9,583 bases of DNA from JAKAKT01 sp041305385 (GTDB lineage: Archaea; Micrarchaeota; Micrarchaeia; Burarchaeales; JAKAKT01). The notes under the pieces are model-generated. The model ran no database searches and was not told where the DNA came from. It saw only the letters and a list, made by a program, of their open reading frames with translations. Each line of letters begins with the position of its first letter. Position 1 is the stretch's first letter. Positions 1 to 6,122 of the stretch are shown here, one piece after another. A program made the translations under genes and the position numbers. The stretch is taken from assembly GCA_041305385.1 (NCBI GenBank), contig JBFYLO010000038.1, forward strand, positions 1 to 9,583, in the 5' to 3' direction.

Positions 1-461
1 GAAGAACGGAATTCTATTTTTTTAATATTCAACTTGTCTTTCAACAATTCGTAGAATACTGTACAGAACCATTCGCAAGTTGAGGGACCTTTACTCACAG
101 ATACTCTGCTTTCAGGAAATGATTTTACAAGCTCGTGGTTGAGAGCTTTTGCAGGCGTCCCAAATCTATTTGTTGTACCTTTCATTCCTGTTTTCTCATA
201 TCCTTGCAAAACTAAATCAAGCAAGGGATCACCTTCTTGAAAAATCGTTCCGTGGTGGAAGTTATCGGCTACTGCCCATGCTAATTTTTGTGCCTCTTTT
301 ACTGGATAGGCATAATTGTGTTTATTTAACTCTCCTTCAATTTCGATCGTTAGTAATCCCGAATGCCCATGAAGATAGCTTGCCTCTCCCGGATAATTCA
401 TAAACCTATGTGCGTACTGGAAGTCCAGTTTCACTATTGATCTATATTTATTGTTTGTCAT
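1..461 (-). CDS. 6-pyruvoyltetrahydropterin synthase/QueD-family protein (C-terminus cut by window edge)
   Basis: The minus-strand frame opens at the ATG at 461-459 and stays open to the window edge, giving 153 visible codons. A GGAGGT ribosome site at 474-469 lies 7 nt upstream and fixes the start. The N-terminus has the T-fold zinc-site pattern of the family: H18 in FQYAHRF, then H31 and H33 in LHGHSG. Further on come HHGTIFQEGDP (about residue 70) and PSTCEWF near residue 130, which resembles the family's P-T-x-E pterin-binding Glu segment. Known members make 6-carboxytetrahydropterin (QueD, toward queuosine/archaeosine) or 6-pyruvoyltetrahydropterin. The usual catalytic Cys four residues before HGH is Ala27 here, with Glu26 beside it. 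The exact reaction is therefore uncertain; a Glu-type variant (PTPS-III-like) is possible. It is already longer than a typical 120-residue QueD. It has its own promoter and no visible operon partner. Confidence 0.78.
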   Translation of the reverse strand, partial: MTNNKYRSIVKLDFQYAHRFMNYPGEASYLHGHSGLLTIEIEGELNKHNYAYPVKEAQKLAWAVADNFHHGTIFQEGDPLLDLVLQGYEKTGMKGTTNRFGTPAKALNHELVKSFPESRVSVSKGPSTCEWFCTVFYELLKDKLNIKKIEFRS

Positions 462-526
462 TTTATTTACCTCCTTGTTTTATAATTTGTTTTACATAAT
501 GCTTATTATTAATTAATATTAGATAC

Positions 527-535
527 TATTTAAAT
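527..535 (-). promoter_or_regulatory. TATA box for the QueD-like gene
   Basis: On the minus strand this reads ATTTAAATA, close to the archaeal box A consensus. A start of transcription about 25 nt downstream (near 500) would leave a leader of roughly 40 nt carrying the GGAGGT site at 474-469. The surrounding 475-540 stretch is strongly AT-rich, so other weaker boxes cannot be excluded. Confidence 0.45.
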
Positions 536-712
536 CTTTGTATTTCAGTCTATTGAACGGTGGTGTTGATAATGCAATTTCCACTAGTTTTTTTGCAGAA
601 TCAGATAAAGTGTTATTTGGAGCTTATAGCGTTTCTGCGGAAAGCGCCATTGATGATAACTGCCAAAAATCAAGAAATATCAAGTTTCACGACGAAGAAA
701 CGACTTTTCAAG

Positions 713-722
713 ATTATAAATA
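713..722 (+). promoter_or_regulatory. TATA-like box ahead of the GC-rich hairpin segment
   Basis: ATTATAAATA is a good archaeal box A match. Transcription would be expected to begin near 738-748, inside or just before the GC-rich stretch, with no protein gene in phase behind it. It lies in AT-rich sequence, so chance occurrence is possible. Confidence 0.3.
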
Positions 723-723
723 G

Positions 724-835
724 AACCTCGAGCCCAGGCCCGAGGCTTCCGTTCGAGAAGCAGTTAGCGGATGCTATGGAGCAATTGCATCAGACCGTCC
801 GCTTGGCCGAAAGTGCTCTGCCTGACCGCTGAAGG
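724..835 (+). ncRNA. Possible structured small RNA, GC-rich and hairpin-rich
   Basis: Seen directly: CCTCG (726-730) pairs with CGAGG (741-745); GCTTC (745-749) pairs with GAAGC (757-761) around a 7-nt loop; AGCGGA (766-771) pairs with TCCGCT (798-803), enclosing either TGCT/AGCA (772-775/780-783) or the alternative GATGC/GCATC (770-774/787-791). The first two hairpins share G745 and cannot both form completely. In archaea with AT-rich spacers, a GC-rich island behind a TATA box often marks an RNA gene. I could not fit it to a tRNA cloverleaf, a C/D box RNA (no paired C and D boxes at proper spacing) or a clear H/ACA RNA. The 5' end may start later than 724 if the TATA box is real. It may also simply be a decayed gene. 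Confidence 0.22.
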
Positions 836-948
836 ACACGTCATTTCCGCAGAAATTCATTTCCTATAGACACGTTCATGCCCCTAGTTTGCCTGCTGCA
901 AGACAACGGCTTGCCATTCTCTCCCGGCGCTTTCTTTATTTTAACTCC

Positions 949-1554
949 TTATGGGATTCCCCGTGCCCATTCTCTCACAAAACCGAATCGTTTGTTTCTG
1001 GCAGTCATCCTGATGAAGTTACGAAGGCTTTTTTGGAATGCCTCCGCGCCCTGACGCCTGCGCCCTTCTACATACGCGATGCGAATCCTTTTGTAGCTCT
1101 CCGGCAACTGCTGGAAATTTTCCCAAGCTGACTTGTTTTTTTTGATTGCGGCCATTATGTCCTTGGAAACCGCAAACTCCCGGCTGTCCGAATCGGCTTT
1201 GAATGCATGCGAAACTGCGGCAAGTCCCGCCGAGGTCATCCGCTTTTCAGAAATCATTTTCCTTATCCTTTCCCTGTTCAGCTGTGAAAGCTGGCTCCCG
1301 GGCCTTCTCCGGGAAAATCGCTGCGCATATCTCTCGGAGTCAATGCTCTTCACCGTGCTGTCTATCCACCCGAAGCAGAGTGCCTCTTCAACTGCATCAT
1401 TGTAGGGAATGCGGGGCCTGCCAGAACTCTTCTTGTAATATACCAGCCAAATCTCCCTCTCCTTATCGTAGTTCTTCGAGAGCCATGTGCGCCACGCTTT
1501 CCTGTCGGTAACATAAACAGTTTTTCCCAGCTTCATGGATTCATCTTGCATCAT
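949..1554 (-). CDS. YdeI/OmpD-associated family protein (OmdA-like)
   Basis: A 201-residue protein matching the bacteriocin-protection YdeI/OmpD-associated family along its length. The N-terminal part carries WRTWL (21-25), EIWLVYYKKSSG (34-45) and the hallmark EEALCFGWID (56-65), followed by RYAQRFSRRRPGS (75-87) and MTSAGL. The C-terminal part has the LPESYKRIRIAYVEGRRR segment typical of OmdA, with a basic end. Bacterial members are linked to stress or antimicrobial-peptide resistance, but the biochemical role is unknown. It is likely cytosolic, with no signal peptide or membrane segment. The start is uncertain: two ATGs (1554, 1551) lack a ribosome site, and the ATG at 1536 (residue 7) also begins a plausible chain. 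It is divergent from the cupin gene across 114 bases. The family is mainly bacterial, so horizontal acquisition is a reasonable inference. Confidence 0.85.
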   Translation of the reverse strand: MMQDESMKLGKTVYVTDRKAWRTWLSKNYDKEREIWLVYYKKSSGRPRIPYNDAVEEALCFGWIDSTVKSIDSERYAQRFSRRRPGSQLSQLNRERIRKMISEKRMTSAGLAAVSHAFKADSDSREFAVSKDIMAAIKKNKSAWENFQQLPESYKRIRIAYVEGRRRQGAEAFQKSLRNFIRMTARNKRFGFVREWARGIP

Positions 1555-1626
1555 TAGTTTTTAACTATGTTTCAATCCATCCTCTTGCGTTTCCCGTTAG
1601 GATCTAAACGCTTAGCCACTGCAAAC

Positions 1627-1664
1627 ATTTATCTTACTTAATGCACCACTGTTCTTCGGGGTGG
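1627..1664 (+). promoter_or_regulatory. Promoter and ribosome site of the cupin gene
   Basis: A weak TATA-like ATTTATC (1627-1633) is followed by GGGGTGG (1658-1664), which pairs with the UCACC part of the archaeal 16S 3' end and sits 4 nt before the ATG at 1669. The box is only a moderate match; the ribosome site is the firmer of the two. Confidence 0.4.
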
Positions 1665-1668
1665 CAAA

Positions 1669-2067
1669 ATGAAGGGATACTCAACGAATCTTGAAAAAGA
1701 GACATTGAAGAATACGGATTTCCGCCGCGTGCTATACACCGGAAAGCACAGCCAGCTCGTGCTCATGTGCCTCAAGCCCGGTGAGGAGATAGGCGAGGAG
1801 ATTCACGAGACAATTGACCAGTTCTTCAGGTTTGAGAAAGGGGAAGGCATCGTGTCCATCGACGGCAACAGGCATGTTGTCAAAGACGGCACCGGAGTCG
1901 TTGTCCCGGCCGGCTCCAAGCACAACGTGACCAATACTTCGAAGACCACTGATTTGAAGCTATACACTATTTACTCCCCACCTGAGCATATAGACAAGGT
2001 GGTGCGACACACCAAAGCGGATGCAGTGGCTCAACCTGAAGAATATGACGGCAAGCCGACTGAGTAG
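1669..2067 (+). CDS. Single-domain cupin protein
   Basis: A 132-residue cupin, about the normal size for a stand-alone beta-barrel. Cupin motif 1 is seen at residues 38-60 (GEEIGEEIHETIDQFFRF, then EKGEG), motif 2 around 74-90 (DGTGVVVPAGSKHN). H46 and H85 are kept, but the second His of the usual HxH is Thr48 and the motif-1 Glu is replaced by the D50/Q51 pair. Conserved family features after the barrel are LKLYTIYSPPEHID and TKADA. Members with this HExxDQF variant are common, small and soluble; their substrate is not established, so I give no reaction. The start is set by GGGGTGG four bases upstream. The gene is monocistronic: the following gene converges on it with 22 bases between stop codons. 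Confidence 0.9.
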   Translation: MKGYSTNLEKETLKNTDFRRVLYTGKHSQLVLMCLKPGEEIGEEIHETIDQFFRFEKGEGIVSIDGNRHVVKDGTGVVVPAGSKHNVTNTSKTTDLKLYTIYSPPEHIDKVVRHTKADAVAQPEEYDGKPTE

Positions 2068-2089
2068 TGGATACGAGATGCGTCTTGAG

Positions 2090-2824
2090 TTAACTCTCCT
2101 CAAGCCAGTCCAGCGCTTCCCGGTATTTTTCAACCGGAGCGAGCTGGTGCCCTCCGCTGAAACTGATGAAGTGAGTTTCTACCCCAGCCTGCTCGAGCAG
2201 TTGCCCGTCTGCCTTTAAGTAATCCGGAGTCACTACAGTATCTCGGTTCCCGGACATTATCACGACTTTCTTGAGCCTTGCCACCTTTATGTCGTGCCCA
2301 GACCCAGGCCTGAAATTCATCTGAAAGGCCCCATCGTTGCAGACAATCCCCTCAAAAGAGCTCGGGTTCATGTATGCCACTATATACGAAACTGCGCACC
2401 CGCCGGAAAATCCGCACAGGTAAACCTCGCTCACTTGGTGGTTTTTCTTTATCTCCTCCACCGGGTCCGCGAGAGCTTTAATGCTCCCGCCGTAATTGTT
2501 GCGATATTCGTTCGAGGCAGCTATAATCCAGCCCGAATCCTTCGCAAGAGGTTTGAGGGCTTCCACGTACTGTTTTCCCTTTGCATCAGGGTGGAGGCAG
2601 AAGAGGAGAGGGTAGGACTTCTCGGGCGAATAGTCTTTCGGGAGCATCAGCTCATAATCCCCGTGGCTCTCGATTTTTGGGGAATATTCGGGCTCCTTAG
2701 TAGCCGCAGCCGTTCCACTGGAATCGCCCGTGGTTTCCCCGCCCCTGCTTTTCTCGATTGTTCTCGTGCAGCCGAAGAAAGCAAAGAGAAGGAAAAACAT
2801 TACGAAGATAGTGACAACTCTCAT
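2090..2824 (-). CDS. Predicted lipoprotein, alpha/beta-hydrolase (esterase-like)
   Basis: A 244-residue protein. Residues 1-18 are a signal peptide (a short basic start, then a Phe/Leu/Val-rich core) ending in the lipobox FAFFGC with Cys19 as the probable lipidated residue. A Gly/Ser/Thr-rich linker follows (about 28-45). The rest is an alpha/beta-hydrolase: YPLLFCLHP strand (71-79), nucleophile elbow GFSGG (138-142, Ser140), probable acid Asp195 in SGNRDTVV and catalytic His226 in SGGHQLAP. It most resembles small esterases of the PHB-depolymerase/feruloyl-esterase type; the substrate is unknown. It should act on the outer face of the membrane. Its ATG overlaps the upstream trmB-like stop codon (ATGA, 2824-2821), so the two are almost certainly co-transcribed and translationally coupled. 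Confidence 0.85.
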   Translation of the reverse strand: MRVVTIFVMFFLLFAFFGCTRTIEKSRGGETTGDSSGTAAATKEPEYSPKIESHGDYELMLPKDYSPEKSYPLLFCLHPDAKGKQYVEALKPLAKDSGWIIAASNEYRNNYGGSIKALADPVEEIKKNHQVSEVYLCGFSGGCAVSYIVAYMNPSSFEGIVCNDGAFQMNFRPGSGHDIKVARLKKVVIMSGNRDTVVTPDYLKADGQLLEQAGVETHFISFSGGHQLAPVEKYREALDWLEES

Positions 2825-3609
2825 TTTTTCACCCTGCTCTTTTTACCCGCCAATTTCCACAGGTACCAGAAATATTTTCTGTAAGAATCGGCGAGAGTTT
2901 TACTCTCAATTCTAACAGCAATCGGGTTCTCCTGCCAGATGACCTGTACGCTCACATTCCCATAGATGAAAATTACGTGCGGGCTCGCGACTTTGAAGGG
3001 CATAACGCGATAGTGGTAATACTGTTCCTCAGTGTCCATCTCCTTAACCCCGAATTCCTTCCACGCGTGCCCCTGGTCCACGAGGTCCCACCAAACGACT
3101 TTGCTCCGGATTCTCTTTGCGTTATACCTATCCCAAAACCCCTTCGGCATGAACCTAACAATACCCCAGTTCCCGGCAATGTAATAATTCTCCCTGTGCT
3201 GGAGCGTCTCCTCGAAAATAGTCTTCATCCCGTTGACTCCCCGGTAAATGTCCACTTTCGTCTCGGCCTTCCTTTTTTCAAATCTCCCAACCAAATCAGG
3301 CAAAATATCAGTCACGTCGGCCTTCACCTTGCCTATCTCGTCCTCTTTTTCTTCTACAAAATTCACCAGTCTGCTCGGGTGAGTTGCAGAGTATTTTTTC
3401 CTTTTTCCCTCAATCGCAAATCCGACAAGCCCTGCGTTCTGCAGTTTACCTAGGATATCATATAGATGTCTTCTCTCTATCCCAGTATTAGCGTGTATCC
3501 TATCTATCCCGAGACCTCCTTCGTCCAGAAGCAAAGAATAAACTTTAATTGCGTTCTCAGTCAGTCCAATCTGTCTTAGAATCTCGAGGTCCATACTCCT
3601 CTTTCTCAT
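2821..3609 (-). CDS. TrmB-family transcriptional regulator
   Basis: A 262-residue protein. The N-terminal 80 residues are a TrmB-type winged helix-turn-helix: LRQIGLTENAIKVYSLLL, then TGIERRHLYDILGKLQNAGLV, and a wing with GKRKKYSATHPSRL. A helical, charged linker (about 83-113) leads to a C-terminal domain from about 117 (DIYRGVNGMKTIFEETL, with FWDRYNAKRIRSKV further on) like the PLD-like effector domain of shorter TrmB proteins; the sugar-binding extension of full-length TrmB is missing. The tail is basic (KKSRVKK). Such regulators bind palindromic DNA near promoters and usually respond to a metabolite. A palindrome lies upstream (3654-3668), consistent with autoregulation and control of the divergent gene. 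The start at 3609 has no good ribosome site; the ATG at 3594 (residue 6) is an alternative, but a GGAG sits too close to it. Confidence 0.9.
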   Translation of the reverse strand: MRKRSMDLEILRQIGLTENAIKVYSLLLDEGGLGIDRIHANTGIERRHLYDILGKLQNAGLVGFAIEGKRKKYSATHPSRLVNFVEEKEDEIGKVKADVTDILPDLVGRFEKRKAETKVDIYRGVNGMKTIFEETLQHRENYYIAGNWGIVRFMPKGFWDRYNAKRIRSKVVWWDLVDQGHAWKEFGVKEMDTEEQYYHYRVMPFKVASPHVIFIYGNVSVQVIWQENPIAVRIESKTLADSYRKYFWYLWKLAGKKSRVKK

Positions 3610-3647
3610 TTCTTCTATTTAATGGTTTCTCTAGGGAACCACATATG

Positions 3648-3655
3648 TTTATATT
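3648..3655. promoter_or_regulatory. Shared TATA-like element of the divergent promoters
   Basis: TTTATATT on the plus strand, AATATAAA on the minus strand: a passable box A either way. Reading right, transcription would start near 3675, leaving a leader of about 30 nt with GGAGGT at 3693-3698. Reading left, the start would be near 3625, with a short leader for the trmB-like gene. Whether both directions are used cannot be told from sequence. Confidence 0.45.
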
Positions 3656-3668
3656 CGCAAAAAGCGAA
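3654..3668. promoter_or_regulatory. Candidate operator: inverted repeat TTCGC-A5-GCGAA
   Basis: Perfect 5-nt arms flank an A5 spacer, forming a palindrome in the only non-coding stretch between the trmB-like regulator and the divergent gene at 3707. It overlaps the right end of the TATA-like element, where a bound repressor would block TBP/TFB or polymerase in the rightward direction. The likely binder is the adjacent TrmB-family protein (inference). Confidence 0.5.
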
Positions 3669-3706
3669 GATTAGAGCAGCCGGGAAAAAGACGGAGGTTT
3701 GAGAAA

Positions 3707-4477
3707 ATGGCAAATCAAAGTATTGTAAGACTTGCGCAATTCAAAAACGACCAATGTTTAACATTCAAGCAGGCAATCAATACTGCAAACGACAAGAGAA
3801 TTACGCTTATGCCGAACAGGAGTTCTAGCGAGGACGTCACAGAAGGCTTTGACGGAAGACTCGTTCAAACTAACACCTGGAAAGGGGAAAAAGAAATCTA
3901 CCCTGCTTGCACCGGAACGATGGTTTTTTACGGAAAGAAAGACGCACCGCTCCCGAAGACAATCGAAACAGAGGAAAAATGGGTCTTTGACACTGGGGAG
4001 GTTGCAGGTGCAAAAAACATAGTTATGGCGATTAACCACGGCTTCAAGCAGGATGGAACCCCCCTGATTAAGCTCCACGAAGAAGGTATCAGAACAGTCA
4101 TCGAGGTAACTGACCCCAAGGCGATTAAGGTTTTGGAGAATTTTCCTGTAGAGAGTGGTTTTTACTTACCGGACAATGAGTTTGGCATCCCAATCGGAGA
4201 AAAGGTTAGTGACTCAAACCCAAATCAATATTTCATTTACCTAAAAGAATATGATAGATACTACTCCCTTGAAGCAAACGAGTACGCACGTTACCTCCAC
4301 AGGTCTGAAGGAGGGAACATCTGCCTAATAGTTCGCAACCTCGACGGGTCCTTGATGAACTTCATCAGCCGAGCTGTCCTCGCTGACGGTAAGCCCAGCT
4401 ACCTTTATGGAGTACTCGGCATAGTAACGGACCAAAAACAAAACGAAAACATAAACCCGAAAAATATCGAGTTGTAA
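3707..4477 (+). CDS. Conserved-looking protein of unknown function
   Basis: I do not recognise this 256-residue protein. The start is firm: GGAGGT at 3693-3698 is 8 nt upstream of the ATG. The sequence is soluble, with no signal peptide or membrane segment. Visible features: KRITLMPNRSS (30-40); a segment with WKGEKEIYPACTGTMVFYG (58-76) that looks like beta strands; VFDTGEVAGAKNIVMAINHG (93-112); a helix-and-strand stretch IRTVIEVTDPKAIKVLENF (128-146); a Tyr-rich part (175-197, FIYLKEYDRYYSLEANEYARYL) and a hydrophobic stretch near the end (SYLYGVLGIV, 231-240). It is first in a plus-strand run and divergent from the trmB-like gene across a palindrome, so it is a likely regulatory target. 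The next gene starts 34 bases on. Translation and codon use look genuine; the function is open. Confidence 0.85.
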   Translation: MANQSIVRLAQFKNDQCLTFKQAINTANDKRITLMPNRSSSEDVTEGFDGRLVQTNTWKGEKEIYPACTGTMVFYGKKDAPLPKTIETEEKWVFDTGEVAGAKNIVMAINHGFKQDGTPLIKLHEEGIRTVIEVTDPKAIKVLENFPVESGFYLPDNEFGIPIGEKVSDSNPNQYFIYLKEYDRYYSLEANEYARYLHRSEGGNICLIVRNLDGSLMNFISRAVLADGKPSYLYGVLGIVTDQKQNENINPKNIEL

Positions 4478-4511
4478 AGATATTAATACCACCATACTCA
4501 AGGTGTTTGAT

Positions 4512-6095
4512 ATGGAAAAACAAAACCGCGAACACGTTTATAACGAACTTAACCGTGCCTGGAAGAGCACATGCAAGATTATTTTTGGAGAGGAAATTGG
4601 CGAACTCGAAAGCTTTAAGGAATGGATCTCAAACTCTAACAAAGCCGTGCTCGAAGGAAAGTCAACAATCTCCGGCGAAGATGTTCTGCTCTCCTCCCCC
4701 AGTTACCCGAAAGGTGCCAAATTCTGCACTAACGACGAGATCCCCTCAATCGCCAAGTTCGAGCCGCTTAATATAAACGAGATAAAGGATATCGATTCGC
4801 TAATTCAGGCGATTTCCGAAAGACTCTGTTATTCAGGGAACATAATCCTCGGGAACTCGGGCCACGTGTCAGGCTCAACAAACGTGCTCGACTCGTTTTA
4901 TGTGCTTGATTCAGCCACGGTAACGGATTCAAAATACGTGGCCTACGCAACTGAAACGCGCATGAGCGAGTATGCCTTTGGCTGCAGGATGTCCGGGTTG
5001 ACAAAATATTCGATAAGAGGCCAGGACATATACACTGCTTCAAGATGCCTCGATCTCTCCAAGAGCTTCTACTGCAACGACTGCCTTTTCTCGCACGGCC
5101 TTCACAATTGCAACAACGTTGTCTTCTCATTCAATATCCGCAATATGAACTACTGTATCGGAAACCTTGAACTTCCAGCAGACAAATACGCATCATTGAA
5201 GAAAAAGATCCTCTTGGAAATTTCATCGGAGCTCAAGAAAAACAAGAGCTACCCGTCTTTAATCGATCTAGTGAAGGACAGTAAGGAATCTGCAGACTCT
5301 AACCTCCTCTCCCAGTCAGCCGATGCAATCGAGTCTGACATCTTTGACATGGGCAAGATCAACCAATCATTTGCTAACGTAACAAACGTGGTTTTCAGGA
5401 ACCCACTGCCACGGATACAGGAATATGAAGATTGGCTTAATCGGTATATCGATACGCCGGCGGTGGGCAAATCCTGCGCAAGCGGGAAGAGGATAATCAT
5501 CTTCGACCATGCAGATTTCATGAAATATCCTCGCGATAGGCTCTTGACTCTCGAAGAGGCAGAAAGGCTCGGTAAGGTCAACAGGCTCAGCTCTTCGAGC
5601 CTCGAAACTAACGTAATTCCCCACATGGGGAAAATCGCCTATTTCTCCCCCATAGTGGATTTAGGAAAAAAGGAAAACCTTCTTGACTGCCCCACTCAGC
5701 TAGATTCCGTTAACTGTTATCACGGCGACGCCATCTACGCATGCAAAAACTGCAGTTATGACTACTGGCCCAGGGACTCCGACCATATATTCGGCTCTAG
5801 CGTCATTTTCATGTCGTCATTCTGCCTGAAATGTTACAATTCAAAAAAGCTTTCGAGGTGTTTCGAAGTCGACAACTCGCGAGATTGCTCCGATTCATTT
5901 TACCTCCACAACTGCGAGAACGTCAAGTCCTCGATGTTCTGCTTCAATGCCAAGAACCTCAACTATGCGGTGGGAAACACGGCAGTTGGCAAGGAGCAGT
6001 TCGAGAAGACCAAGGATATGCTCCTGGAATGGATAAACGGCGAGCTTTCAAAGAAGAAAGACGTTCCATTGAGCATATTCAACATCGGCAAGTAA
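4512..6095 (+). CDS. Internally duplicated Cys-patterned beta-solenoid-like protein
   Basis: I chose the ATG at 4512 because AGGTG (4501-4505) lies 6 nt upstream; a GTG at 4503 would fall inside that ribosome site. The 527-residue protein is two homologous halves (about 34-257 and 304-522). Both carry W-x10-GKSxxSG (W38, G49-G55; W308, G319-G325) and, 130-131 residues later, a 40-residue block (179-218; 450-489) aligning without gaps at 14 identities and ending in N-Y-x-x-G-N. Half B has cysteines exactly nine residues apart (441, 450, 459, 468, 477); half A has three hexapeptides of the form [L/T]DSxxV (126-143). Such periods suggest stacked beta-solenoid coils, each capped by a helix (219-243; 491-516). 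It resembles Cys-repeat proteins common in CPR bacteria and DPANN archaea, with no known function. No signal peptide. The gene is likely co-transcribed with its neighbours. Confidence 0.85.
   Translation: MEKQNREHVYNELNRAWKSTCKIIFGEEIGELESFKEWISNSNKAVLEGKSTISGEDVLLSSPSYPKGAKFCTNDEIPSIAKFEPLNINEIKDIDSLIQAISERLCYSGNIILGNSGHVSGSTNVLDSFYVLDSATVTDSKYVAYATETRMSEYAFGCRMSGLTKYSIRGQDIYTASRCLDLSKSFYCNDCLFSHGLHNCNNVVFSFNIRNMNYCIGNLELPADKYASLKKKILLEISSELKKNKSYPSLIDLVKDSKESADSNLLSQSADAIESDIFDMGKINQSFANVTNVVFRNPLPRIQEYEDWLNRYIDTPAVGKSCASGKRIIIFDHADFMKYPRDRLLTLEEAERLGKVNRLSSSSLETNVIPHMGKIAYFSPIVDLGKKENLLDCPTQLDSVNCYHGDAIYACKNCSYDYWPRDSDHIFGSSVIFMSSFCLKCYNSKKLSRCFEVDNSRDCSDSFYLHNCENVKSSMFCFNAKNLNYAVGNTAVGKEQFEKTKDMLLEWINGELSKKKDVPLSIFNIGK
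4611..6077 (+). repeat. Intragenic duplication in the solenoid-like gene
   Basis: Copy A covers about 4611-5282 and copy B about 5421-6077, joined by a linker coding for about 46 residues. Matching protein landmarks are offset by a constant 270-271 residues, so the copies are in register over their whole length. The DNA itself has diverged; the duplication is visible only in the protein and is therefore old. Confidence 0.7.
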
Positions 6096-6122
6096 CTTGA
6101 CAAAAAGAACAGAGGCGCTCGT

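Larger units (their letters stand above)
540..948. other. Intergenic stretch without a convincing protein gene
   Basis: This roughly 400-base gap lies between the QueD-like promoter and the 3' end of the YdeI-family gene. Open frames of 61 and 90 codons start at 538 and 560, but they overlap each other, have no ribosome site and show no motif I recognise, so I do not call them. The first part (540-720) is AT-rich. From 724 to about 835 the composition turns GC-rich and several short hairpins appear behind a TATA-like element; this part is listed separately. From 840 to 948 I see nothing specific. Confidence 0.5.

Noticed and set aside
743..762. tRNA T-arm-like hairpin around TTCGA
   Set aside because: The loop register is wrong (CGTTCGA instead of TTCGANN), and no acceptor stem, D-arm or anticodon arm can be placed around it.
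560..832. A 90-codon open frame, overlapped by a 61-codon frame at 538
   Set aside because: No ribosome site, no family motif, the two frames compete, and the second half lies in the hairpin-rich GC island. Nothing supports translation.
650..832. C/D box RNA suggested by TGATGA (651-656) and CTGA (829-832)
   Set aside because: The boxes are far too far apart for an archaeal C/D RNA, the base before TGATGA is not a purine, and no internal D'/C' pair is seen.
4503..4511. GTG start three codons upstream for the solenoid-like gene
   Set aside because: The GTG is part of the AGGTG ribosome site that serves the ATG at 4512 at proper spacing.
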